A stretch of 59,448 nt of DNA from an uncultured Oscillibacter sp. (GTDB lineage: Bacteria > Bacillota > Clostridia > Oscillospirales > Oscillospiraceae). The notes under the pieces are model-generated. The model was not told the origin of the DNA. It saw only the letters and a list, made by a program, of their open reading frames with translations, and did no database searches. Both the position numbers and the translations under genes were made by a program. The stretch is from NCBI GenBank assembly GCA_945868085.1, contig CAMBKF010000009.1, forward strand, positions 1 to 59,448, written 5' to 3'. The first letter of the stretch is position 1. Every line of letters begins with the position of its first letter. Positions 41,449 to 47,345 of the stretch are shown here, in pieces.

Positions 41449-43107
41449 ATGGCAGAAAAACTGAAGATCATTCCTCTGGGCGGTCTCAATGAGATCGGCA
41501 AAAATATGACCGCCTACGAGTACGGCGGTGAGATCATCGTGGTGGACTGCGGCATGGCCTTCCCCGGCGACGATATGTACGGCATCGACTGCGTCATTCC
41601 CGACGTCAGCTACCTGGTGAAAAACCACAACCGTCTGCGGGGCCTGTTCATCACCCACGGCCACGAGGATCATATCGGGGCCATCCCCTATGTGCTCAAG
41701 CAGGTGAGCATGCCCATCTACTGCACCCGCTTCACCGCCGGCCTCATCAAGCTGAAGCTCCAGGAGCACAAGCTGCTGGACTCCACCAAGATCATCACCG
41801 TGGAGCCGGGCAATACCGTCCGGGCGGGCAAATTTCAGGTGGAGTTCATCCATGTGAACCATTCCATCGCCGACTCCGTGGCCTTCGCCATCCACACCCG
41901 TATGGGCACCGTCGTCCATACCGGCGACTTCAAGATCGACTCCACCCCCATCGACGGGGAGGTCATCGACCTGGCCCGCTTCGGCGCCCTGGGCCACGAG
42001 GGTGTCCTGGCCCTGCTGGCGGACTCCACCAATGTGGAGCGCCCCGGCTATACCATGAGCGAGCGGGCCGTGGGTAAGACCTTCGCCCGGCAGTTCACCG
42101 GCTGCAAAAAGCGCATCATCGTCACCACCTTTGCCAGCAATGTCCACCGCATCCAGCAGGTCATTGACGCCGCCCACGCCTGCGGGCGCAAGGTGGCCGT
42201 CACCGGCCGCAGCATGGAGAATATTATGAAGGTCTCCACGGAGCTGGGCTATATGAAGGTGCCCAAGGGCACCGTGGTGGACCTGAACCGGCTGAAAAAC
42301 CTGCCGCCGGAGCAGCAGGTCATCGTCACCACCGGCTCCCAGGGCGAGGAGATGAGCGCCCTGTACCGCATGGCCTTCTCCACCCATAAGCAGATCGACG
42401 TGGGCCCCACGGATAAGGTCATCATCTCCGCCTCCGCCATTCCCGGCAACGAGGTCACCGTGGGCCGGGTCATCAACGAGCTGTTCCGCAAGGGCGTGGA
42501 CGTGGTGTATGACAAGGCGGATATGCTCCATGTCTCCGGCCACGCCTGCCAGGAGGAGCTGAAGATCATCCACGCCCTGACCAAGCCCCGGTTCTTCATC
42601 CCCCTCCACGGCGAGCAGCGCATGCTGCAGATCCATAAGCGCGTGGCGGAGTCCATGGGCATGAACCCCAATAATATCGTGGTAGCCGATAACGGCTCCG
42701 TCATCGAGATCACCGGCAAGCACATCAAGTGCGAGACCTCCGTCCCCGCCGGGGAGGTGTTCGTGGACGGGTCCGGCGTAGGCGAGGTAGGGGCTGTGGT
42801 CCTCAACGACCGCAAGCTCCTGGCCGAGGACGGCATGGTAGTGGTGGTCCTCTCCATGTCCTCTCACGACCATCAGCTTCTGTGCCCGCCGGAGATCGTC
42901 ACCCGGGGCTTCGTGTATGTAAAGGAGTCCGAGGAGCTGCTGCATCAGATCCGGGAGGTAGCCCAGAAAACCGTAGACGCCATGCCCGCCCGGAAGCGCC
43001 GGGACGACGGCGAGGTCTCCCGGGCCGTCCGCAGCGCCGTGAGCAGCTATCTCTATAAGCACACCAAGCGCAGCCCCATGGTGATCCCCATGGTGACGAA
43101 GCTGTGA
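41449..43107 (+). CDS. rnjA: Ribonuclease J
   Basis: RNase J is a beta-CASP metallo-beta-lactamase nuclease with 5' exonuclease and endonuclease activity in mRNA decay and rRNA maturation. The 552-residue protein begins MAEKLKIIPLGGLNEIGKNM and has the zinc motif FITHGHEDHIGAIPY (about residues 67-81), FKIDSTPIDGE, the ADSTN motif (LLADSTNVERPG, about 187) and HVSGHACQEEL (about 363). The AAGGAG site lies an unusually long 13 or so bases from the ATG, but no better start is seen. Whether it is J1 or J2 cannot be decided. Confidence 0.96.
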   Translation: MAEKLKIIPLGGLNEIGKNMTAYEYGGEIIVVDCGMAFPGDDMYGIDCVIPDVSYLVKNHNRLRGLFITHGHEDHIGAIPYVLKQVSMPIYCTRFTAGLIKLKLQEHKLLDSTKIITVEPGNTVRAGKFQVEFIHVNHSIADSVAFAIHTRMGTVVHTGDFKIDSTPIDGEVIDLARFGALGHEGVLALLADSTNVERPGYTMSERAVGKTFARQFTGCKKRIIVTTFASNVHRIQQVIDAAHACGRKVAVTGRSMENIMKVSTELGYMKVPKGTVVDLNRLKNLPPEQQVIVTTGSQGEEMSALYRMAFSTHKQIDVGPTDKVIISASAIPGNEVTVGRVINELFRKGVDVVYDKADMLHVSGHACQEELKIIHALTKPRFFIPLHGEQRMLQIHKRVAESMGMNPNNIVVADNGSVIEITGKHIKCETSVPAGEVFVDGSGVGEVGAVVLNDRKLLAEDGMVVVVLSMSSHDHQLLCPPEIVTRGFVYVKESEELLHQIREVAQKTVDAMPARKRRDDGEVSRAVRSAVSSYLYKHTKRSPMVIPMVTKL

Positions 43108-43133
43108 GGGCAGCTGTGATAAAATTGAATTGA

Positions 43134-43174
43134 AAAAGTCCCGTTCCGATGTTTGACATCGGAACGGGACTTTT
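43134..43174 (+). terminator. Intrinsic terminator of rnjA
   Basis: A perfect 18-bp stem pairs 43134-43151 with 43157-43174, ending in a T run on the plus strand and A run at the other end. Confidence 0.9.
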
Positions 43175-43188
43175 TTGTGAAGAGGTGA

Positions 43189-43220
43189 GGTCGGGCCGAT
43201 GGGGACATCGGCCCCTACGG
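43189..43220. repeat. GTAGGG-family palindromic repeat (reverse orientation)
   Basis: GGGCCGATG-GGGA-CATCGGCCC followed by CTACGG is the reverse complement of the element near 51749 (GTAGGGGCCGATG...CATCGGCCC). Confidence 0.7.
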
Positions 43221-43290
43221 GATCATTCCAAACGACGCGCATGAACAGGATTCTTCCAGGCTGCGGAAAGGCCCCTATTATTTTTCCCCC

Positions 43291-43407
43291 TCATTTATGC
43301 TTCAATAAGCTATGGACAAATCCAATCAGCACCCATGGGATGAATAATGCGATTTTCAGCAAAACTCTTAACATAAGTAATACAAAGCCTGCACATAAAA
43401 GCAGCAT
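43291..43407 (-). CDS. 38-residue hydrophobic membrane peptide
   Basis: A small gene starts at an ATG at 43407, one base after the stop codon of the upstream 178-residue gene (TGAAATG), with GGGGGAG in the end of that gene as ribosome binding site. The peptide begins MLLLCAGFVLLMLRVLLKIA and continues LFIPWVLIGFVHSLLKHK. It is a probable one- or two-pass membrane peptide with Arg and Lys at turn and end. The tight coupling argues that it is translated. Type I toxins, small membrane regulators and peptide subunits all look like this, so the function is unknown. Confidence 0.6.
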   Translation of the reverse strand: MLLLCAGFVLLMLRVLLKIALFIPWVLIGFVHSLLKHK

Positions 43408-43408
43408 T

Positions 43409-43945
43409 TCACTCCCCCCTTGTCTGCCAAAGGATAAAGTCTGCCTTCTTTGTAGCTGTTAAATTCGTTCCCGGAAACAATCTCTCAAATTGTTCCGTAC
43501 ATTCCAGCGCTTCACTGCTTTGATACCATTGGCAGATGGTGTCATATAACCTCACAATTTTATCCGCCCGTCCCTCAGCGTAGGCTGACGGTGCTCTCAA
43601 CCCCAAATTTTTCAGCACCATGGCATCCCAGATGGGCATTTCCGGACGCACTGTCGCCAGCAGCTTGCTGCTGAAAGACGCTTCCATACGCCCCGTTTGC
43701 TTATACAGGTGCAGCAAAACCTCGCGGAAAGTCAATTCGGTGTTATCTTTCTGCATTTCCATATATCCGTAGTAGCATTGATAAAATGCCTTGTTTCTCT
43801 GCCGCACTCTGTAAAAACCGTTAAAATTCCTCTGAAATTCTGCGTCCACAGATACATCCGTTATGTGCAGTTCGTGCATGATCCGCTGATATTTTTCAAG
43901 TCCTTTTGCGATATTGAAAATAGCCGTTCCAGGGATGTTTTCCAT
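43409..43945 (-). CDS. Uncharacterised 178-residue protein, divergent from an HTH regulator
   Basis: I cannot name the family. The protein starts MENIPGTAIFNIAKGLEKYQ and is mostly helical. A distinctive central segment reads FNGFYRVRQRNKAFYQCYYG (about residues 41-60), followed by ASFSSKLLATVRPEMPIWDA (about 89-108) and VLKNLGL; it ends KKADFILWQTRGE. There is no signal peptide or membrane segment. The pattern of an Arg-rich helix plus a SKLLATV..MPIWD motif suggests an enzyme or nucleic-acid-binding fold. GC content is lower than in neighbours. It has its own promoter inside an operator-like repeat and is coupled to the 38-residue peptide. Confidence 0.75.
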   Translation of the reverse strand: MENIPGTAIFNIAKGLEKYQRIMHELHITDVSVDAEFQRNFNGFYRVRQRNKAFYQCYYGYMEMQKDNTELTFREVLLHLYKQTGRMEASFSSKLLATVRPEMPIWDAMVLKNLGLRAPSAYAEGRADKIVRLYDTICQWYQSSEALECTEQFERLFPGTNLTATKKADFILWQTRGE

Positions 43946-44025
43946 GCTTTATCCCCCTGTTTGTAGTCAGTATTTGTTTTCCATTTTTTGCGGCAAAACG
44001 ATGCTTCATCTATTTCTGTATTTTT

Positions 44026-44054
44026 ATGATATAACAAATTGTTTTATCTGTCAA
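44026..44054 (-). promoter_or_regulatory. Sigma-A promoter of the 178-residue gene
   Basis: TTGACA (44049-44054) and TATCAT (44026-44031) are 17 bases apart on the minus strand. The -35 box lies in the centre of the inverted repeat at 44033-44068. Confidence 0.7.
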
Positions 44055-44068
44055 TAAAACAATTTGTT
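44033..44068. promoter_or_regulatory. Perfect inverted repeat, probable operator of the HTH regulator
   Basis: Two 13-base arms, AACAAATTGTTTT (44033-44045) and its complement (44056-44068), are separated by 10 bases. The repeat covers the -35 box and spacer of the leftward promoter and sits upstream of a rightward -10-like TATACT (44074-44079). Binding by the adjacent HTH protein would control both directions. The link is inferred. Confidence 0.65.
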
Positions 44069-44110
44069 TTGCCTATACTTTTTGTGATACCAAAAAGGAG
44101 GCACAACATC

Positions 44111-44332
44111 ATGTATAGACGCATCCGTGACCTGCGGGAGGACCGGGATCTGCTTCAAAAGGACCTGGCTGCCTATCTGCAATGCTCGCAGGTCTGCTAT
44201 TCCTACTACGAAATGGGCAAGCGGGACATCACCACCGATGTGCTCCTCCGTCTGGCAGACTTTTATGCAACCAGCGTGGACTACCTCCTGGGCCGTACCG
44301 ATGAGCCCGCGCCCTATCCCGCCGCCCGATAG
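44111..44332 (+). CDS. XRE-family helix-turn-helix regulator
   Basis: The 73-residue protein is a lone Cro/C1 domain: MYRRIRDLREDRDLLQKDLA, then YLQCSQVCYSYYEMGKRDIT, and a C-terminal SVDYLLGRTDEP. The ATG at 44111 has AAAAGGAGG upstream. It is divergent from the 178-residue gene, and a perfect inverted repeat in between is the likely operator. It resembles the HTH protein at 5760. It is probably an autorepressor of the small islet. Confidence 0.9.
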   Translation: MYRRIRDLREDRDLLQKDLAAYLQCSQVCYSYYEMGKRDITTDVLLRLADFYATSVDYLLGRTDEPAPYPAAR

Positions 44333-44360
44333 CCCGCAGTCCTCCGCCACTCATCAAAAA

Positions 44361-44393
44361 AACAGACGCAACCTCGCGGCTGCGTCTGTTTTC
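44361..44393. terminator. Terminator between the HTH gene and rpsR
   Basis: AAACAGACGCA (44361-44371) pairs with TGCGTCTGTTT (44382-44392). The A run before and T run after it allow use in both directions, between convergent genes. Confidence 0.8.
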
Positions 44394-44412
44394 ATTTGCA
44401 TATATCTCTGCC

Positions 44413-44664
44413 TTATTCGGTGACGAAGGGCAGCAGGGCGATCTGGCGGGCCCGCTTGATGGCCATCGTCAGCTGACGCTGATGCATAGCGCAGGTGCCG
44501 GTGGTGCGGCGGGGCAGGATCTTGGAGCGCTCGCTGATGAAGCGGCGCAGCTTGGCGGCGTCCTTGTAATCGATGTGCTCGCACTTGTCCACGCAGAACT
44601 GGCAGACCTTGCGGCGCTTGCGGCCGTTGCCGCGGGGCGCTCTATTTTCGCGTTCCATAGCCAT
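44413..44664 (-). CDS. rpsR: 30S ribosomal protein S18 (Cys-containing form)
   Basis: S18 pairs with S6 on the platform of the small subunit. The 83-residue protein begins [20 protein letters not shown] and contains the S18 signature ([22 protein letters not shown]). The CQFC motif, Cys in DKCEH and [10 protein letters not shown] make a Cys4 zinc site, marking a zinc-dependent paralogue type common in Clostridia. It is the last gene of rpsF-ssb-rpsR. Confidence 0.96.
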   Translation of the reverse strand: MAMERENRAPRGNGRKRRKVCQFCVDKCEHIDYKDAAKLRRFISERSKILPRRTTGTCAMHQRQLTMAIKRARQIALLPFVTE

Positions 44665-44710
44665 GGAAAAATTCCTCCTTTATAGAATTGGTGTACCCCG
44701 GGGGTACGGA

Positions 44711-45145
44711 TCAGAACGGCAGGTCGCCGTCCTCGTCGTCGATCTCGGAAAAGCTGGAGGTCGTGTTCACGGGCGCGGCATATCCACCCATGGGTGCAGC
44801 GTAGTCGCCGCTGGGGGCGCCGTCGCGCTTGGAGTCGCCGAAATACACATTGTCGGCCACCACTTCCGCGCTGCGGCGGTTGTTGCCGTCCCTATCTTTC
44901 CAGTCCCGGATCTGCAAACGGCCCTCCACAATGGCCATGCGGCCCTTGGTGAAGTACTTGCTCACGAATTCCGCCGTGCTGCGCCAGGCGACCACGTCGA
45001 TAAAATCCGTGCTTCTCTCGCCGTTCTGAGACTTAAAGTCCCGATCCACTGCCAAAGAAAATCTAGTCACAGCGGTTCCGTTTTCAAGTCTGCGCAGCTC
45101 CGGATCGCGGGTCAGACGACCCATGATGAAGATCTTGTTCAGCAT
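44711..45145 (-). CDS. ssb: Single-stranded DNA-binding protein
   Basis: SSB protects single-stranded DNA and recruits repair and replication partners. The 144-residue protein has the OB fold (MLNKIFIMGRLTRDPELRRL, then GTAVTRFSLAVDRDF and DFIDVVAWRSTAEFVSKYF), a Gly/Ala-rich linker and the acidic tip DDEDGDLPF. It lies between rpsF and rpsR, the usual Firmicute arrangement. Confidence 0.96.
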   Translation of the reverse strand: MLNKIFIMGRLTRDPELRRLENGTAVTRFSLAVDRDFKSQNGERSTDFIDVVAWRSTAEFVSKYFTKGRMAIVEGRLQIRDWKDRDGNNRRSAEVVADNVYFGDSKRDGAPSGDYAAPMGGYAAPVNTTSSFSEIDDEDGDLPF

Positions 45146-45158
45146 TTGTGTGCCTCCC

Positions 45159-45455
45159 TTACTCGTCCTTGCAGACGATCATGGAACGCATAATGCCCTC
45201 GGTAATGCCCAGGATACGATCCAGTTCCTTGGGGAACTCGGGCGCGCTGGTGAAGCTCATCAGCACATAGTAACCCTCGGTCTTGTAGTCGATGGCGTAA
45301 GCAAGCCGGCGCTTGCCCCACTCGTCCACGACCACGTCGGAACCGTTCTGCTCAGCCAGAGCCTGGAACTTTGCCACGGTAGCGGCAATAGCCTCCTCAC
45401 CCTGTGCCGGGTCGATGATGTAAACGACCTCATAGTTGGCAGAAATTTTAGCCAT
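45159..45455 (-). CDS. rpsF: 30S ribosomal protein S6
   Basis: S6 forms a heterodimer with S18. The 98-residue protein starts MAKISANYEVVYIIDPAQGE and contains the conserved WGKRRLAYAIDYKTEGYYVLM strand pair (about residues 58-78). An AAGGAGGTG site precedes the ATG. It heads the rpsF-ssb-rpsR operon, with a short hairpin-bearing leader. Confidence 0.96.
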   Translation of the reverse strand: MAKISANYEVVYIIDPAQGEEAIAATVAKFQALAEQNGSDVVVDEWGKRRLAYAIDYKTEGYYVLMSFTSAPEFPKELDRILGITEGIMRSMIVCKDE

Positions 45456-45479
45456 ACTTTTGCACCTCCTTCTGGTCTT

Positions 45480-45505
45480 ATGGCCCTCACATTCGGTGAG
45501 AGCAA
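45480..45505 (-). promoter_or_regulatory. Hairpin in the rpsF leader (S6:S18-type candidate)
   Basis: In the minus-strand transcript, CTCAC pairs with GTGAG around the loop CGAAT (45486-45500), flanked by GC pairs. S6:S18 complexes are known to bind leader hairpins of this operon with a conserved CCG element, and CCG is present at the top of this stem. The match has not been tested against the family model. Confidence 0.35.
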
Positions 45506-45534
45506 GGATTTGCCCGCATAATGCAAGCCATATT

Positions 45535-45562
45535 ATTTTACATGATTTTTGTCAAAAGTCAA
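45535..45562 (-). promoter_or_regulatory. Sigma-A promoter of rpsF-ssb-rpsR
   Basis: TTGACT (45557-45562) and TAAAAT (45535-45540) are 16 bases apart on the minus strand. A perfect TTGACA at 45550-45555 is an alternative -35 box but its partner (TATGGC) is poor. Confidence 0.55.
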
Positions 45563-45908
45563 GGCCTATTTGCTATAAAACTCAATATTTTTTGTGAAAT
45601 TCAAAATATATTTCCCCGTCCGCCCAAAAACTTAGGGACCGCCGCCTTCTTTGTCCCGCCCCATTTCGTACAATCATTCTTACAAATGCGTAGGGCGGGC
45701 TGCCCCCAGCCCGCCGCCCGATAGCCCCCCGCACCATCGCGGCGGCGTGAGGGCACGCCGCCCTACAAAACGCCCTGTAGGGCGGGACCCATGTGTCCCG
45801 CCGTCCACGCCGCAGCCCCCGGTAAAACCTGTCATTGCGCAGCCAGCGCGCACAGCGCCCGCATCCCCCATCCCCCAAAACGCCCCTTGCATTCTCCCCC
45901 GTTTGTGC
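45563..45908. repeat. Intergenic region filled with dispersed palindromic repeats
   Basis: No gene is seen. Three GTAGGG-family units lie here: one at about 45690-45720, an inverted one at about 45738-45766 and one at about 45775-45812. A degenerate CATTGCGA unit lies at about 45831-45868. The first is almost identical to the unit at 51801. Confidence 0.65.
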
Positions 45909-45914
45909 TATACT
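45887..45914 (+). promoter_or_regulatory. Promoter of queT
   Basis: TTGCAT (45887-45892) and TATACT (45909-45914) are 16 bases apart. Transcription would start at about 45921, right at the first base of the predicted riboswitch. Confidence 0.6.
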
Positions 45915-45920
45915 ACCACC

Positions 45921-46006
45921 CGACAGGTTTCCACACCCTGTCCAAGCGCCGTGCGCGGCGTTCGTTCGGCTCCGGCCGTTCTCTAAACAAAAAATGGGAG
46001 GATATC
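45921..46006 (+). promoter_or_regulatory. Probable preQ1 riboswitch (preQ1-III-like) upstream of queT
   Basis: The element begins at the predicted start site with a 6-bp stem (45922-45927 with 45937-45942) whose loop contains TTTCC, capable of pairing with the GGA of the ribosome binding site. A GC-rich extended hairpin region (45944-45980) follows, then the A-rich tail CTAAACAAAAAA running into GGGAGG. This order (small stem-loop, extended helix, A-rich 3' strand merging with the Shine-Dalgarno) fits preQ1 riboswitches of the II/III type, and class III is known next to queT in related gut Firmicutes. The class is inferred. Confidence 0.55.
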
Positions 46007-46009
46007 ACC

Positions 46010-46519
46010 ATGAAAAAATTGACCGTTCAACATCTTGCCGCCGCTGCCGCCGTAGGCGCCGTCTACGCGGTGCTGTCCATCTTCGGGTCCGTTTTCGGCG
46101 TGACCTTCGGCACGGTGCAGTGCCGCTTTGCCGAGGCCCTGTGCGTGCTGCCGTTTTTCTTTCCGGAAACGGTGTGGGGTCTGTTTGTGGGCTGCCTCAT
46201 CACCAACCTCCTCAGCCCCTACGGCCTGCTGGACATCGTCATGGGCTCGCTGACCACTCTCCTGGCGGCTTTTCTCACTTCCCGGTGTCGCTGCAAGTGG
46301 CTGGCCCCGCTGCCGCCGGTGGTGTGCAACGGTCTCCTGGTGGGCGGCATGCTGGCCTGGGAGCAGGTAGGCTTCACCGATGCCTTCGCCGTAACCTTTG
46401 CCCTCAACGCCGCCTCTGTTGCTCTGGGCGAGCTGATCGCCTGCTATGGTCTGGGCTCGCTGCTGCTGTGGCGCCTGCCGAAAATACCGTTTTTCAAAAA
46501 TCGCATGACTAAGTCCTAA
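46010..46519 (+). CDS. queT: QueT-family queuosine precursor transporter (ECF S component)
   Basis: QueT takes up a queuosine precursor such as preQ1 together with the shared energy-coupling module. The 169-residue protein starts MKKLTVQHLAAAAAVGAVYA and has about five to six membrane segments, with VQCRFAEALCVLPFFFPETV and GLFVGCLITNLLSPYGLLDIV (about residues 36-75), both characteristic of QueT. A GGGAGG site precedes the ATG. The upstream riboswitch-like leader agrees with this role. Confidence 0.92.
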   Translation: MKKLTVQHLAAAAAVGAVYAVLSIFGSVFGVTFGTVQCRFAEALCVLPFFFPETVWGLFVGCLITNLLSPYGLLDIVMGSLTTLLAAFLTSRCRCKWLAPLPPVVCNGLLVGGMLAWEQVGFTDAFAVTFALNAASVALGELIACYGLGSLLLWRLPKIPFFKNRMTKS

Positions 46520-46558
46520 AAACAGAGCCCTCCGGCTAGGCCGGAGGGCTCTGTTTTT
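46518..46558. terminator. Bidirectional terminator between queT and feoA
   Basis: A perfect 19-bp stem pairs 46518-46536 with 46540-46558 around a TAG loop, with T runs on both strands. The feoA stop codon lies at its edge. Confidence 0.9.
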
Positions 46559-46790
46559 ATTCACATAAGCTGATCCCGATCCGCCGGGCATCGGCGCTCC
46601 GCAGGGCGATGACCGTTCCCATGACCTCATAGGACACAGCCCCGCCGAAGGGCGCCTTCTGCAGGGCCGTCACCATGGCCCCGGGGATGAACCCCAGCTC
46701 CATGAGCCGCCGCCTTTTCCCGCCGGAAAAGCGCAGGGCGGTGATGATGCCCCTCTGTCCGCTGCCCAGGCAGGAAAGATCGCTCTCCAT
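46557..46790 (-). CDS. feoA: FeoA-family protein
   Basis: FeoA is a small SH3-like cytoplasmic protein that assists the FeoB ferrous iron transporter. The 77-residue protein has the typical GIITALRFSGGKRRRLMELG, FIPGAMVTALQKAPFGG and VIALRSADARRIGI pattern. The ATG at 46790 follows a GGAGGAGGG site; a TTG two codons upstream is less likely. feoB lies 6.7 kb away on the other strand rather than next to it. It is 58 bases downstream of cdd and may be on that transcript. Confidence 0.88.
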   Translation of the reverse strand: MESDLSCLGSGQRGIITALRFSGGKRRRLMELGFIPGAMVTALQKAPFGGAVSYEVMGTVIALRSADARRIGISLCE

Positions 46791-46848
46791 GGGCAACGCC
46801 CTCCTCCGTCACGGACTGTCTCATTCTATGTCCGGCCCGGCCCGGGCG

Positions 46849-47238
46849 TTACAGGTACTCCGGCCCGAAGCTCTCCGGCAGCAGCTGGCGCAGGGTGTAG
46901 TGCCTGGCCTCGCCCTTGCCGTTGAGGCAGATGACCTCCAGCTCCGGGGCAAACTCCCGCATCACCTGGCGGCAGGAGCCGCAGGGCACGCAGAAGTCCT
47001 CGCTCTTTCCGGCCACCACGATGCGCCTGAACTTGCAGTTCCCCTCGCTGATGGCCTTGAACATGGCCGTCCGCTCGGCGCAGATGGTGCAGGGGAAGGC
47101 GGCGTTTTCGATGTTGCAGCCGGTATACACCGTCCCGTCCTCGCACTCCAGGGCCGCGCCCACGGGGAAGTGGGAGTAGGGAACATAGGCTTTGTCCAGC
47201 ATCTCCATGGCTAAACGCATCAATTCCTGTTCTGTCAT
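46849..47238 (-). CDS. cdd: Cytidine deaminase
   Basis: The enzyme deaminates cytidine and deoxycytidine in pyrimidine salvage. The 129-residue protein has the zinc-site motifs GCNIENAAFPCTICAERTAM (Cys, catalytic Glu, about residues 47-66) and CVPCGSCRQVMREF (about 81-94), the tetrameric Cys-ligand form. The ATG at 47238 has AAGGAGG upstream. A promoter with TATAAT on the minus strand (47289-47294) lies just after the ABC exporter gene. Confidence 0.94.
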   Translation of the reverse strand: MTEQELMRLAMEMLDKAYVPYSHFPVGAALECEDGTVYTGCNIENAAFPCTICAERTAMFKAISEGNCKFRRIVVAGKSEDFCVPCGSCRQVMREFAPELEVICLNGKGEARHYTLRQLLPESFGPEYL

Positions 47239-47288
47239 GCTCTTGTCCTCCTTCAATATTTTTCCGCTCCACTGAATTGCTGAATAGT

Positions 47289-47294
47289 ATTATA
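47289..47294 (-). promoter_or_regulatory. -10 box of a cdd promoter
   Basis: A perfect TATAAT on the minus strand lies 50 bases before cdd. No good -35 box is seen at 17 bases; the region upstream is the palindromic repeat at 47315-47344. Confidence 0.4.
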
Positions 47295-47314
47295 CCATAG
47301 CTTTGCAGCCTTTT

Positions 47315-47344
47315 GGCAGAAAATTCCGCAGGAATTTTCATCAG
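47315..47344. repeat. AATTCC-GGAATT palindromic repeat, copy 3
   Basis: The 30-base unit matches the copy at 41189 except near its right end (ATCAG for GCCAG). It starts one base after the stop codon of the ABC exporter gene on the minus strand. Confidence 0.75.
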
Positions 47345-47345
47345 T

